From an uncultured Clostridia bacterium (GTDB lineage Bacteria; Bacillota; Clostridia; Oscillospirales; CAG-272), in contig CAJGEA010000015.1 in assembly GCA_904502015.1 (NCBI GenBank), forward strand, positions 1 to 21,148: a stretch of 21,148 nucleotides of DNA. The letters are read 5' to 3'. The position numbers and the translations under genes are program-made. Below are positions 7,224 to 15,594 of this stretch, one piece after another. The notes under the pieces were generated by a model. The model did no database searches, was not told the origin of the DNA, and worked only from the letters and a program-made list of their open reading frames with translations. How positions within the stretch are numbered: position 1 is the first letter of the stretch; each line of letters begins with the position of its first letter.

Positions 7224-8552
7224 TCACCGCTTCTGATAGGAATATCTGGACAGGGACAGGATGATGCCCATTTCAAAGATTTGCAGGATCAGGGACGTTC
7301 CGCCCGATGAAAAGAACGGCAGAGCGATACCCGTATTGGGCACGGAATTGGTGACCACCGCAATGTTGAGGATGGTCTGGAGTGCGACCTTGGCGGTCAG
7401 GCCGTAGATGACGAGTGCTGAGAACTTATCGGGAGCCTTGGAGGCAATACGAAATCCGCGCCACACGAGAAGCCCGAACAAGAGAATAACGCAGAACGCG
7501 CCGATAAAGCCCAGCTCCTCACAAACAATGGTGAAAATAAAGTCATTCTGCGGCTGGGACACATAGCCGTATTTCTGGCGGCTGTTGCCGAGTCCCACGC
7601 CAAAAAATCCGCCCGAACCAATGGCGTTGAGCCCCTGCAGGGTCTGCCATGCGCTGCCCAGCGGGTCAACCGAATCAATGTTGAGCCACGTGGTCACACG
7701 GAGCATAGCGTAATCCGATACCAGAAGAATGGCAACCACCGCGATGGCTCCCACGCACCCAATAATGGCAAAATACTTGACGTGCGTACCGCCGAGGAAC
7801 ATGGTGACCATGCCCAGCATACCGATGATGATGATACCCGAGAGATGGTGCTCCAGCGCAACCAGTCCGCAAACAAATCCGAACAGGAGCATGGGATACA
7901 GAACGGCGTACTGAAAATGTCCGCCGAATTTCTGATGCACGGCAATCTGTTTTTCGTGCTTGCTCATAACAAGCGCGATCATCATGACCACCGCCATTTT
8001 GGCAATTTCGGAGGGCTGAATGGAAATGGGGCCAAGCTGAATCCATCGGGTAGCACCCGACTCATAGCTCACGCCCATGACCAGAACGAGCAGGAGCAGG
8101 ACGATGGACACGGCGTAGGATGCCACGCCGAAGAATCGCCAGAACCAAGGGCGTGCCTTCCAGACGAAGAAGGCGCTCACACCAAAGCCAATGAGCAGAT
8201 ATGCAATATGACGCTTAAGGTAATAGGCGCTGTCGTCGTGATACTGGGAGGCGTACACCGAGCTGGCGCTGTACGCCATAATGGCACCAAACAGAGAGAT
8301 GGCGATGACGATAAACAGGAACGTCGTGTCAATCCGCCCACGAACCAACACGCGATCCTCAACGACTTCGGGCTCGGCATGAATTTTCTCCCGATAAATG
8401 GGATCGTGAGGCTCCATAGCCTCGTCTACGCGGCGGCTGATATCGTCCATCCCGTTGCTGACGTCACCGCGCAGGCGCTCCATGCCCTCCCTGTTAGGGG
8501 TATACCTTTGCTTGGCGGTGCGTATCTTTTGCTTAAATCCTTGCCATTTCAT
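7224..8552 (-). CDS. ftsW: SEDS peptidoglycan polymerase FtsW
   Basis: Polytopic SEDS-family glycosyltransferase that polymerises lipid II with the class B PBP at the septum. Some ten hydrophobic segments follow a long charged cytoplasmic tail (about residues 1-75; first helix about 76-94). Family motifs are visible: GATRWIQLGPISIQPSEIAK, the NSRQKYGYVSQPQNDFIFT loop with EELGFIG, and the C-terminal GIALPFFSSGGTSL. I chose the ATG at 8552 (442 residues). An in-frame GTG at 8567 lies inside the AGGAGG ribosome site and is a less likely start, although the site is then 14 bases from the ATG. mraY ends downstream of it in coordinate terms with a 51-bp gap and no murD between. FtsW, SpoVE and RodA are close relatives; position favours FtsW. 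Confidence 0.95.
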   Translation of the reverse strand: MKWQGFKQKIRTAKQRYTPNREGMERLRGDVSNGMDDISRRVDEAMEPHDPIYREKIHAEPEVVEDRVLVRGRIDTTFLFIVIAISLFGAIMAYSASSVYASQYHDDSAYYLKRHIAYLLIGFGVSAFFVWKARPWFWRFFGVASYAVSIVLLLLVLVMGVSYESGATRWIQLGPISIQPSEIAKMAVVMMIALVMSKHEKQIAVHQKFGGHFQYAVLYPMLLFGFVCGLVALEHHLSGIIIIGMLGMVTMFLGGTHVKYFAIIGCVGAIAVVAILLVSDYAMLRVTTWLNIDSVDPLGSAWQTLQGLNAIGSGGFFGVGLGNSRQKYGYVSQPQNDFIFTIVCEELGFIGAFCVILLFGLLVWRGFRIASKAPDKFSALVIYGLTAKVALQTILNIAVVTNSVPNTGIALPFFSSGGTSLILQIFEMGIILSLSRYSYQKR

Positions 8553-8603
8553 ACGGCGTATAGTCACCTCCTCCCGCGTAGTGTTACAGTATCCAGCGGA
8601 ATC

Positions 8604-9602
8604 TTATAGAGCCAGCCACGCCACAAGGCAGAACAGCACGCTCACACCCGCAAACAGACCGACAATCTGCACCTCGCTGAATCCGCACTTTTCAAAGTGA
8701 TGGTGCAGAGGTGCCATTTTGAAAATACGCTTGCCTCCCGTGAGCTTGAAATAGGTTCTCTGCAGAAGGCTGGACAGCATTTCAATTACGAAAAGGAATC
8801 CTGCAATCACGAACACCGCAAGCTCCCCCAGCATCATAGCGCATCCCATGAGAACGCCGCCCATGAACAGCGAGCCCGTATCTCCCATGAACATTTTAGC
8901 GGGATGATGGTTATAGATGAGGAAGCCCAGCACACCGCCCAGCAGAGCGCAGGAAAGAATGGCGGACTCGGAATACAGAACGCGGCAAGCGGCGGCGGTG
9001 GCAAACAATGCGACCACAGCACACACCGAGGATGCAAGCCCGTCCAGGCCGTCGGTGATATTCGTGCTGTTGACAAAGCCGACAAGCACCAGGATATACA
9101 GCGGGTAGGCAACCCAACTGAGCTCCAGCGCGAGGTCGCAGAACGGCAGGGCAACCGCGGTGGAGAGGTTGCCCGTAATGGCCATCATAGCCACGAAGGC
9201 GGTTGCGGCCGTCACTTGCAGAACCAGCTTCTGCTTGCAGGTCAATCCCTCGTTACGGCGGCGGTGGAGCTTATAGTAATCGTCCACGAAGCCAATAGCG
9301 GCGTTGCCCACGGCATAAAGCACCACCAGGGCCAACGGGATCAGATTGGAGGTGCGCCCGTCGATGGCCCACCACACGACTACGCCTGCGACCGTCAGAA
9401 GAAACGCCAGAATGAAGGAAAGACCGCCCATCGTGGGCGTTCCTGCCTTTCCCGCGTGAGAGGGCACGTACTCGTTAATGGGCTGTCCTGCGCGGCGCGC
9501 GCGGAGGATGGGGAGGATCATGCGGCCAAAGAGGGCCGTCAGGAGAAAAGCACACGCAGCCGTGCCTGCACACGTGAGAAGCATGATTTGTAATTGAGTC
9601 AT
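8604..9602 (-). CDS. mraY: Phospho-N-acetylmuramoyl-pentapeptide transferase MraY
   Basis: Integral membrane enzyme that moves phospho-MurNAc-pentapeptide from UDP to undecaprenyl phosphate, forming lipid I. The start at 9602 gives 332 residues and has GGAG six bases upstream; an upstream in-frame ATG is ignored. About ten hydrophobic segments are present. The diagnostic motifs are FVDDYYK (catalytic/Mg2+ Asp pair), NITDGLDGLA, NHHPAKMFMGDTGS and LHHHFEKCG (the HHH nucleotide-binding loop). It is preceded by a 131-bp gap after murF that contains two hairpins, and is followed directly by ftsW. In most Firmicutes clusters murD would lie between them; it does not here. Confidence 0.97.
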   Translation of the reverse strand: MTQLQIMLLTCAGTAACAFLLTALFGRMILPILRARRAGQPINEYVPSHAGKAGTPTMGGLSFILAFLLTVAGVVVWWAIDGRTSNLIPLALVVLYAVGNAAIGFVDDYYKLHRRRNEGLTCKQKLVLQVTAATAFVAMMAITGNLSTAVALPFCDLALELSWVAYPLYILVLVGFVNSTNITDGLDGLASSVCAVVALFATAAACRVLYSESAILSCALLGGVLGFLIYNHHPAKMFMGDTGSLFMGGVLMGCAMMLGELAVFVIAGFLFVIEMLSSLLQRTYFKLTGGKRIFKMAPLHHHFEKCGFSEVQIVGLFAGVSVLFCLVAWLAL

Positions 9603-9615
9603 AGTAATCTCCATT

Positions 9616-9632
9616 CCGCCGCTTGGCGGCGG
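9616..9632 (-). promoter_or_regulatory. Small stem-loop directly before the mraY ribosome site
   Basis: CCGCCGC/GCGGCGG arms (7 bp) with a 3-nt loop end three bases before the GGAG of mraY on the minus strand. Such a GC stem next to the Shine-Dalgarno could affect translation or mRNA stability; function is unproven. Confidence 0.35.
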
Positions 9633-9678
9633 CACAAATACGTTTGGAAATCCGGTTGTTATTTAAAATAATGTGCAA

Positions 9679-9708
9679 GGCGGTATCCACCATCATGGCG
9701 ATACCGCC
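9679..9708 (-). terminator. Hairpin between murF and mraY
   Basis: GGCGGTATC (9679-9687) pairs with GATACCGCC (9700-9708), extendable through TGCA on both sides with a bulge. On the minus strand it starts 26 bp after the murF stop and is followed by TTGCACATTATTTTAA, an imperfect U-tract. It may be a leaky terminator or processing site inside the cluster. Confidence 0.45.
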
Positions 9709-9733
9709 CCTGCAAAGGGATAAAAAACCGTTG

Positions 9734-11260
9734 TCAGACAAGCCGTTCAGCAACGGCAGCCGCCAGCTTCTCCAGCGTCATGGCACGGCTGGCCTTAAAG
9801 AGCACCGTATCTCCCGTGCGCAGGCAATCCGACAGCCATGCTGCCGCATCGCCGTATGTATCCGCGCCGCCGCACACACGCACGCAGTCGGGGTTCATGC
9901 CCGCTGAAATCGCGCCCGCGGCGATCTCGGCGCCCAAAGCACCCACGGTCACCAGCAGATTAACGCCCCGACGGGCAACCTCGGCACCCACCGAACGATG
10001 CAATGCCACGCTCTGCTCGCCGAGCTCGCGCATATCACCCAGCACCGCAACGCGGCGGCGAATGGCGGGATTGCCGTCAACGGCCGCCGTCATATCCAGC
10101 ACGCCCAGCGCGGCGCGCATGGATTCGGGAGCGGCGTTGTAGCAGTCCTCAATGATGGACACGCCCGAAACCGAGCGAACAGACTGGCGCATATCGGCAC
10201 TGCGGTACTGCGAGAGTCCGCGGCGCGCCTCCTCCTCGTCCAGTCCACAGAGAAGTCCCGTGGCGACAGAAAAACCGCCTGCCCAAACCATGTGCTCACC
10301 CACGGCAGGCACCCACAGGTCACAAAGCGTGGTGTCTTGGTCATAAATGCCTGCGGAAGCGTGTACGGTCAGGTCAAAGATCATGCCGCCATCGCGCTGC
10401 CCCTTTACGGTAGCCGTGAAATCCGCATCGGGATTCCGACCGAGCGAGAGGCGAAGCACGTTGATATCCTCACGCAGCGTGGGCTTTTCGCCCTCGAAAT
10501 CCTGCCCAAGGTGAGCCAGCAGGGGCTCGTCGCCGTTGATCAGCAGCGTACCGCCCGAGCGCAGGCCTGCCATGATCTCCAGCTTGGCGCGCGCAATATT
10601 CTCTCGAGTCCCCAAATGCTCCAGGTGGGAGGAGCCGACGTTGGCGATCACCGCAACGTCGGGGCGCACCGAGGTAGACATGGTGTAGATCTCACCGCGT
10701 CCGCTCATGCCCATTTCCAGCACGGCGGCATCGTAATCGGGAGAAATCTCGGTCACGGTCAGGGGAAGGCCAATGGTACTGTTGAAGTTCCCGTCCTTTT
10801 TGAACACCGAAAGTCCCGCGCCGAGTACGGCGGCGGTGCATTCCTTGGTGGTGGTCTTGCCCACACTGCCCGTGATGGCGACTGTCTTTACGTGGGGCAG
10901 GTAGGTCTCACGGTAGGCGGCAGCCAGACGGTTCATAGCCGCTACGGTATCCAGCACGATGATGGCGGTGACGGGTTGCGTACCCATCAGCTCGTCATCG
11001 TCCCAACCCTCGGGAAGTCGCTCACAGAGGAAATACTTGCACCCTGCGCGCGCCGCGTTGGGAATAAAGTTATGTCCGTCCACTCGCTCACCGCGGATGG
11101 CGCACAGCATGGTCTGCCCGTCCACCTCGCGGGAGTCGGTGCAAATACCTGCCACGGCGGATGGAATGTGCGCGTTGCGGCTGACGAGCGCACCACCGAC
11201 CATATACGCCAGCGTATCGGCCGTCATGGTCATCTGTCCTGCTCGAATCTTGGTCTTCAT
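9734..11260 (-). CDS. murF: UDP-MurNAc-tripeptide-D-Ala-D-Ala ligase MurF
   Basis: Cytoplasmic ATP-dependent Mur ligase that adds D-Ala-D-Ala to UDP-MurNAc-tripeptide. The chosen ATG at 11260 gives 508 residues and has AAAGGCGG seven to nine bases upstream; a frame extension to 11311 has no supporting site. The N-terminal domain shows the substrate segment CTDSREV near 40-46. The ATP P-loop GSVGKTTTKE is at 131-140. NFNSTIGLPLTV follows, as is typical for MurF, and the C-terminal domain has IEDCYNAAPESM, the counterpart of the DxYNANPxSM motif. It lies 57 bp after murE on the same strand. The length is slightly above the usual ~455, with the extra residues spread through the central domain. 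Confidence 0.96.
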   Translation of the reverse strand: MKTKIRAGQMTMTADTLAYMVGGALVSRNAHIPSAVAGICTDSREVDGQTMLCAIRGERVDGHNFIPNAARAGCKYFLCERLPEGWDDDELMGTQPVTAIIVLDTVAAMNRLAAAYRETYLPHVKTVAITGSVGKTTTKECTAAVLGAGLSVFKKDGNFNSTIGLPLTVTEISPDYDAAVLEMGMSGRGEIYTMSTSVRPDVAVIANVGSSHLEHLGTRENIARAKLEIMAGLRSGGTLLINGDEPLLAHLGQDFEGEKPTLREDINVLRLSLGRNPDADFTATVKGQRDGGMIFDLTVHASAGIYDQDTTLCDLWVPAVGEHMVWAGGFSVATGLLCGLDEEEARRGLSQYRSADMRQSVRSVSGVSIIEDCYNAAPESMRAALGVLDMTAAVDGNPAIRRRVAVLGDMRELGEQSVALHRSVGAEVARRGVNLLVTVGALGAEIAAGAISAGMNPDCVRVCGGADTYGDAAAWLSDCLRTGDTVLFKASRAMTLEKLAAAVAERLV

Positions 11261-11317
11261 TATTTGTCCGCCTTTCTTTTTATCGTTAGGGGTATTCCCC
11301 GTGTTGCACAAATGTGA

Positions 11318-12913
11318 TTATCGGCTGTGGTAGTCGCGGATGGCGACTTGAACGATCTGTCGCTCGTCGAAGGGATGGCACCCCTCGCGGTCGATCTCAT
11401 AGGTTTCATGCCCCTTGCCTGCCAGCAGAATGATGTCATCGGCACGGGCGTGTCGGATGGCAAAGCGAATGGCCTCGGCTCGGTTGGGGATCACGGCAAA
11501 TTCGCTTTCCTTATCCATGCCCGACAGAATATCACTGATGATCGTCGAGGGATCCTCGGTACGGCTGTTATCCGACGTGATGATGATGGAATCCGCCATG
11601 TGGGAGGCGATACGGGCCATGACCTTGCGCTTGGAGGGATCGCGGTCTCCACCGCATCCGAACACCAGCACGATGCGCTGACCCTTGCTACGGATACGGT
11701 GTACCGTTTTCAATAGGTTCTCCAGCGCGTCGGGCGTATGGGCAAAGTCAATAAACACCGAGGCAGTAAACACCGTGCGGTGATCCGCGGGATACACACG
11801 CTCCATGCGCCCCTTCACACCGCCAAAGGCATTCAGAGCGGTTCGGATCGCAGCGGGGCTCACGCCCAACGCCAGCGCTGCGGCCGACGCCTCCAATGCG
11901 TTCATGACGGTAAACTCGCCCGGAACGGGGCATTTGATCCGCACGCGCGCGGTAGGGGTGGTGAGCTTAAAGGACACGCCCGTCTCGCCACGATACGCGA
12001 TCTGCTCGGCGTACACGCGAGTGCAGGAGGCAATGCCCGAGGGACACATACGGTCAGGCGCGGGCGCGTCGTTGCAGGCCGCGTGGCAAATGTGCCAATG
12101 ACTGACCGAGAGGGACTCAGCGAGAAGCATTCTTCCCCAGCGGCAATCGGCGTTAACCACAGCAACGTCGCTGTTTTCAAAGAGTCGCCGTTTGACGGCG
12201 TAGTAAGCATCCATAGAACCGTGAAGATCCAGATGCTCGGGGGAAAGGTTGGTAAACACCGACACCGCGAAGCGGAGCGGCGCGACTTTATGGAGTGCCA
12301 GCGCGTGTGACGTGACCTCCATAATCACGGTAAGGGGTACGCTTGATACGGGGTGGGCATCGGCCATGCGGGCAAGCAGGGGGTACAGCTCCTCGGGATC
12401 GGGGGTGGTCATACCCACGGGAGAGGGTAATTCACCTACGCCCGTCATACGCGCGCCCACCGTGCCGATCACGCCGCACGGAACCCCCGCTCCCTCCAGA
12501 ATGTGGGCGAGCATGGCCGCAACCGACGTTTTTCCATTCGTACCCGTAACGCCCACCAGCCGCAGGCGGCGGGATGGATGCCCGCACCACGCATCAAACA
12601 GATGTGCCATAGCAAGCCTTACATCGGGAACGTACAGAATGGGCGCCGTACCTGCCGCCAAATGATCGGCGGTATCACAGCCGTCACCCCGCTCGGTCAC
12701 AATGGCGACAGCACCTCGGTCGAGGGCGTCGCGGACATACTGACGGGCATCGGTATGCATGCCCCGCAGGGCAATGAACAGCCAACCCTCCCGCACGCGA
12801 CGGGAATCGGCGGTCACGCCGTACACGGTCACGTCCGCCCCGTCCTCGGGGGCAGGCAATCCCGCTTCGGTACACAAAAGAGATAAACGCATGGATACAG
12901 GCGGCATGGGCAT
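11318..12913 (-). CDS. murE: UDP-MurNAc-dipeptide:amino-acid ligase MurE, probably meso-DAP specific
   Basis: Mur ligase that adds the third stem residue to UDP-MurNAc-L-Ala-D-Glu. The P-loop GTNGKTS is at residues 124-130; TTPDP, the HLDLHGSM segment (ATP/Mg site and carbamylated-Lys region) and GKGHE near 499-503 follow. The amino-acid selectivity motif near 448-451 reads DNSR followed by TEDP. meso-diaminopimelate enzymes normally carry DNPR, while lysine enzymes carry DNPA-like forms. The retained Arg points to meso-DAP, with Pro replaced by Ser. The 531 residues are near the family norm of about 490. AAAGGAGG lies before two close ATGs (12913 and 12907); either may start the protein. An AT-rich gap with tandem repeats separates it from the PBP gene. 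Confidence 0.95.
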   Translation of the reverse strand: MPMPPVSMRLSLLCTEAGLPAPEDGADVTVYGVTADSRRVREGWLFIALRGMHTDARQYVRDALDRGAVAIVTERGDGCDTADHLAAGTAPILYVPDVRLAMAHLFDAWCGHPSRRLRLVGVTGTNGKTSVAAMLAHILEGAGVPCGVIGTVGARMTGVGELPSPVGMTTPDPEELYPLLARMADAHPVSSVPLTVIMEVTSHALALHKVAPLRFAVSVFTNLSPEHLDLHGSMDAYYAVKRRLFENSDVAVVNADCRWGRMLLAESLSVSHWHICHAACNDAPAPDRMCPSGIASCTRVYAEQIAYRGETGVSFKLTTPTARVRIKCPVPGEFTVMNALEASAAALALGVSPAAIRTALNAFGGVKGRMERVYPADHRTVFTASVFIDFAHTPDALENLLKTVHRIRSKGQRIVLVFGCGGDRDPSKRKVMARIASHMADSIIITSDNSRTEDPSTIISDILSGMDKESEFAVIPNRAEAIRFAIRHARADDIILLAGKGHETYEIDREGCHPFDERQIVQVAIRDYHSR

Positions 12914-12993
12914 AAATCCTCCTTTTTGTCAGCCGTGGGGCTGTGAGAATTTATACGTCCGTTCTGTTATCCGTGGAGCGTGTGGAATTTGCT

Positions 12994-13065
12994 CGATTAT
13001 ACGATAATACGATTATACGATTATACAATAATACGATTATACAATAATACGATTATTAAATAATA
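12994..13065. repeat. 16-bp AT-rich tandem repeat between the PBP gene and murE
   Basis: Copies begin at 12994, 13018, 13034 and 13050, each 16 bp, plus an 8-bp half unit at 13010-13017. The cleanest copy reads CGATTATACAATAATA; the others differ at one to three positions. On the minus strand, the direction of murE transcription, the copies present TATAAT or TATTAT boxes repeatedly, about 80-150 bp before murE. No well-spaced -35 box is evident. It could be a promoter array, a protein-binding array or a slippage-prone spacer. Confidence 0.85.
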
Positions 13066-13083
13066 AATTGTTCGGTATTCCCG

Positions 13084-15393
13084 TCAGGGCATCAGATCCG
13101 ACCAATCCTCCTCATCGAGGTTGCGGAAGGTAACGGTGATCACCGTGCCCGGCTCAACCTGCGTGCCCGCAGGTACGTCCTGCGATATGGCCACCGCGCC
13201 CGAGCCGCTGAGGTAGTTGTTCGTACCTGCAATGCGGATATTGAGATTGCGGTTGGCCAGCATTTCGTTCGCCGCCACGGCGGTCTTACCCGCGAGATCG
13301 GGAACGGTAACGAGGGCCTTTTCGGGTTCCTTTTCGGTGTAGAAAATGATCTTGGCGCGGGCGGATTCCACCTCAACACCTGCCGCGGGCATTTGGGAGC
13401 GAACGATACCGCCGTCGCCCACAAATTCCACGTCAAAGCCCATGTCATTTGCCAGATTCCGGGCGGCGTTCACCGACCAATTCTTCAGATCGGGCACGGT
13501 CAGGGCGAGATTTGCCAGCTCCTTGTCGGTGTATTCGGCCTCTACGCCGAGGTAGGGCAGAACGTCGCGCATGACGTTCGCAAGGTAGGGGGCGGCGACC
13601 GTACTGCCGTAGAGAACGCCCTTGGTGGGCTCGTCTACGAGAATCAGCACCGCAATTTCGGGATCATCGGCGGGGGCAAAGCCCACGCAGGAGCAAACGT
13701 AGTATTCGCGGCCCGAGTCATCCTTTTTGTCGATCTTCTCGGACGTACCCGTCTTAGCGGCTACGCGGTAGCCCGCGACGTAGGCATTTTTAGCACCGCC
13801 CGAGCCCGAAACACCGTCCTCCAGAATTTCGGCAATGCGCTTCGTGGTAGCGGTGGACACCACCTGCCGCTTGGTTTCGGTTCCATAAGTTTTCAGCACG
13901 TTCCCGTCGCTGTCCACCACCTCCTTGACCATGTGGGGGGTGAGCAGGTATCCGCCGTTGGCCACGGTAGAGATCGCCATGATCTGCTGAATGGGCGAGA
14001 TCTTAAAATTCTGGCCGAACGAAGCGGTGGCAAGATCCAGCTCGGTGAAGTTATCGTAGGAGTAGAATAGGCTCGTGCCCTCGCCGGGGAGGTCGATGCC
14101 CGTCTTCTCCATGTATCCAAAGGACTTGAAATATTGGTAGAAGCTCTCCTGCCCGATGCGCAGGCCCATCATCATAAGAATGGGGTTACAGGACTGCTGG
14201 ATACCACCCGCAAAGGTCAGCGAGCCGTGTCCGTCGGTTTTGTGGCAACGGATCTTGCGCTTGCTGGCAGGGACGATGTAGTAGCCGGGGCAATTGAAAT
14301 GCTCATCCTCCTTCACAAGATTCTCCTCGTAGCCCATGGCGGCGGTCACGATTTTGAAGGTGGATCCGGGCATATAGATCTCGGTGACCGCCTTGTTCGA
14401 CCACGTCATGAGCTGAAGCTCCTGCTTGAGTTTGGCGTATTCCTCGCTGTCCTCGGGATAACCGCTGTTATCCAGCACGGCCTGGCAATCGGCATTAAGC
14501 TTGCGGGGATCATTGAGATCAAAGGATGGGTAGGTCGCCATGGCAAGGACGCCGCCCGTCTTCACGTCAACGACGATACCGCTGGCGCGGTTCTTGCCAC
14601 CCGACTCGATATAGGTCGTGCGAAGCTGCTCCTCAAGGGACGCCTGCACCTTAATGTCAATGGTAGAAACGATGGAATCTCCATCCTTGGCTTCGATATA
14701 GCTCTGGTATTCGTAGGGCATCTCGTTGCCGTGAGAGTCACGCGCCGTAATGTACTTGCCGTTGGTGCCCGAGAGCACGCTGTCATACTGCAATTCCAGC
14801 CCGTACTGCCCTGCACCGTCGCTGCCCGTAAAGCCCAGCGCGTGGCACGCCATCTCGCCGTGAGGGTAGTAGCGGCGCGTACCCGCCTGCAAAAACACCA
14901 TGTTCTGCAGCCCATTGGCATCAATGAACTTCTTAACCTCCTGCGCCTTGTCCTCGTCCACCTGACGCGCCACGGTGCGATCGAGATACTTGACGTAGGT
15001 GGTTTGCTTCATCACGTAGTCGTACTCCACGTCAAGGATCTCGGAAAGTCCTTCGGCAATGAGGAGATCGTACTTCAGTCCCTCGTCTGCCGACACCTCC
15101 TTGATGGTACGAGGGGCAAGGAACACGCGGTAGGTGGTAATATTGGTCGCCAAAAGCACGCCGTTGGTATCGTAGATCTTACCGCGTTCGGCAACAACCT
15201 CCGCCTCGGTGGTAATCTGGTTGAGCACCTTGTTCTGGTACTTATCGTATCCCAGCGTCTGGAACATGAGAATGCGGATCAGCAACAGAGCAAAGGCCAG
15301 GATCACAAGGCCGCCAATAATCGTCGCCCGACGTGCGATCTTGGTATCGTTCTGCCGAACGCGTCCGTTTGACGAAGAGGGTGTACGTGGCAT
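13084..15393 (-). CDS. Class B penicillin-binding protein (FtsI/SpoVD type) with two PASTA domains
   Basis: Septal or spore transpeptidase that cross-links peptidoglycan outside the membrane, paired with FtsW. The chosen ATG at 15393 gives 769 residues and has AAAGGAG six bases upstream; the longer frame to 15504 lacks a site. A single membrane helix spans about 24-45 and a dimerisation/pedestal domain about 60-235. The transpeptidase has the active-site motif STFK at 344-347 (Ser344, Lys347), SCN at 401-403 and KTGT at 547-550. Two PASTA repeats follow, about 631-690 and 695-762, each opening with TVPDL. The tail is acidic (EEDW). Two PASTA units resemble B. subtilis PBP2B, and SpoVD has one, so division use is favoured but sporulation use is not excluded. 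It is the only class B PBP in the window. Confidence 0.95.
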   Translation of the reverse strand: MPRTPSSSNGRVRQNDTKIARRATIIGGLVILAFALLLIRILMFQTLGYDKYQNKVLNQITTEAEVVAERGKIYDTNGVLLATNITTYRVFLAPRTIKEVSADEGLKYDLLIAEGLSEILDVEYDYVMKQTTYVKYLDRTVARQVDEDKAQEVKKFIDANGLQNMVFLQAGTRRYYPHGEMACHALGFTGSDGAGQYGLELQYDSVLSGTNGKYITARDSHGNEMPYEYQSYIEAKDGDSIVSTIDIKVQASLEEQLRTTYIESGGKNRASGIVVDVKTGGVLAMATYPSFDLNDPRKLNADCQAVLDNSGYPEDSEEYAKLKQELQLMTWSNKAVTEIYMPGSTFKIVTAAMGYEENLVKEDEHFNCPGYYIVPASKRKIRCHKTDGHGSLTFAGGIQQSCNPILMMMGLRIGQESFYQYFKSFGYMEKTGIDLPGEGTSLFYSYDNFTELDLATASFGQNFKISPIQQIMAISTVANGGYLLTPHMVKEVVDSDGNVLKTYGTETKRQVVSTATTKRIAEILEDGVSGSGGAKNAYVAGYRVAAKTGTSEKIDKKDDSGREYYVCSCVGFAPADDPEIAVLILVDEPTKGVLYGSTVAAPYLANVMRDVLPYLGVEAEYTDKELANLALTVPDLKNWSVNAARNLANDMGFDVEFVGDGGIVRSQMPAAGVEVESARAKIIFYTEKEPEKALVTVPDLAGKTAVAANEMLANRNLNIRIAGTNNYLSGSGAVAISQDVPAGTQVEPGTVITVTFRNLDEEDWSDLMP

Positions 15394-15450
15394 GGCGGCT
15401 CCTTTCAAAATAATCTCAGGGGACAGGACACCTCGGCAAAGAGAAAGCAA

Positions 15451-15480
15451 GCAGACGGCGAGTGTACTCACGCCGTCTGC
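15451..15480 (-). terminator. Terminator-like hairpin between the FtsL-like gene and the PBP gene
   Basis: GCAGACGGCG (15451-15460) pairs with CGCCGTCTGC (15471-15480), a perfect 10-bp stem with a 10-nt loop. On the minus strand it is followed by TTGCTTTCTCTTTG, a U-rich but interrupted tract. It lies 114 bp after the FtsL-like stop and 57 bp before the PBP start, so it may divide the cluster or attenuate it. Confidence 0.55.
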
Positions 15481-15594
15481 GACATATCTGCTATCAACAA
15501 GCACCGCAGGATGGGGATCCCTCGTCTATAGGGTATGACTCCCGGGCGCGTGTTATGCTTATTCCTGCCGAGTTCGGCTCTGTGGGCGGCGGTC

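Noticed and set aside
7209..7225. GAGCGC/GCGCTC hairpin at the ftsW stop as a terminator
   Set aside because: The stem is only 6 bp, no U-tract follows, and the murG start is just 57 bp away with a strong ribosome site; it is probably chance pairing.
8553..8567. GTG at 8567 as the start of ftsW
   Set aside because: The GTG is part of the AGGAGGTG ribosome site itself, so the ATG at 8552 is preferred, though the spacing there is long.
9998..11317. Long + strand frame opposite murF
   Set aside because: Composition is His/Gly/Arg-rich with no domain; murF on the other strand has all its motifs in frame.
12994..13065. Possible CRISPR array
   Set aside because: Units are 16 bp, directly abutting and AT-only in character, with no unique spacers and no cas genes.
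14134..15372. Long + strand frame opposite the PBP gene
   Set aside because: Antisense to the dimerisation and transpeptidase domains of a well-supported PBP; no start site or motif of its own.
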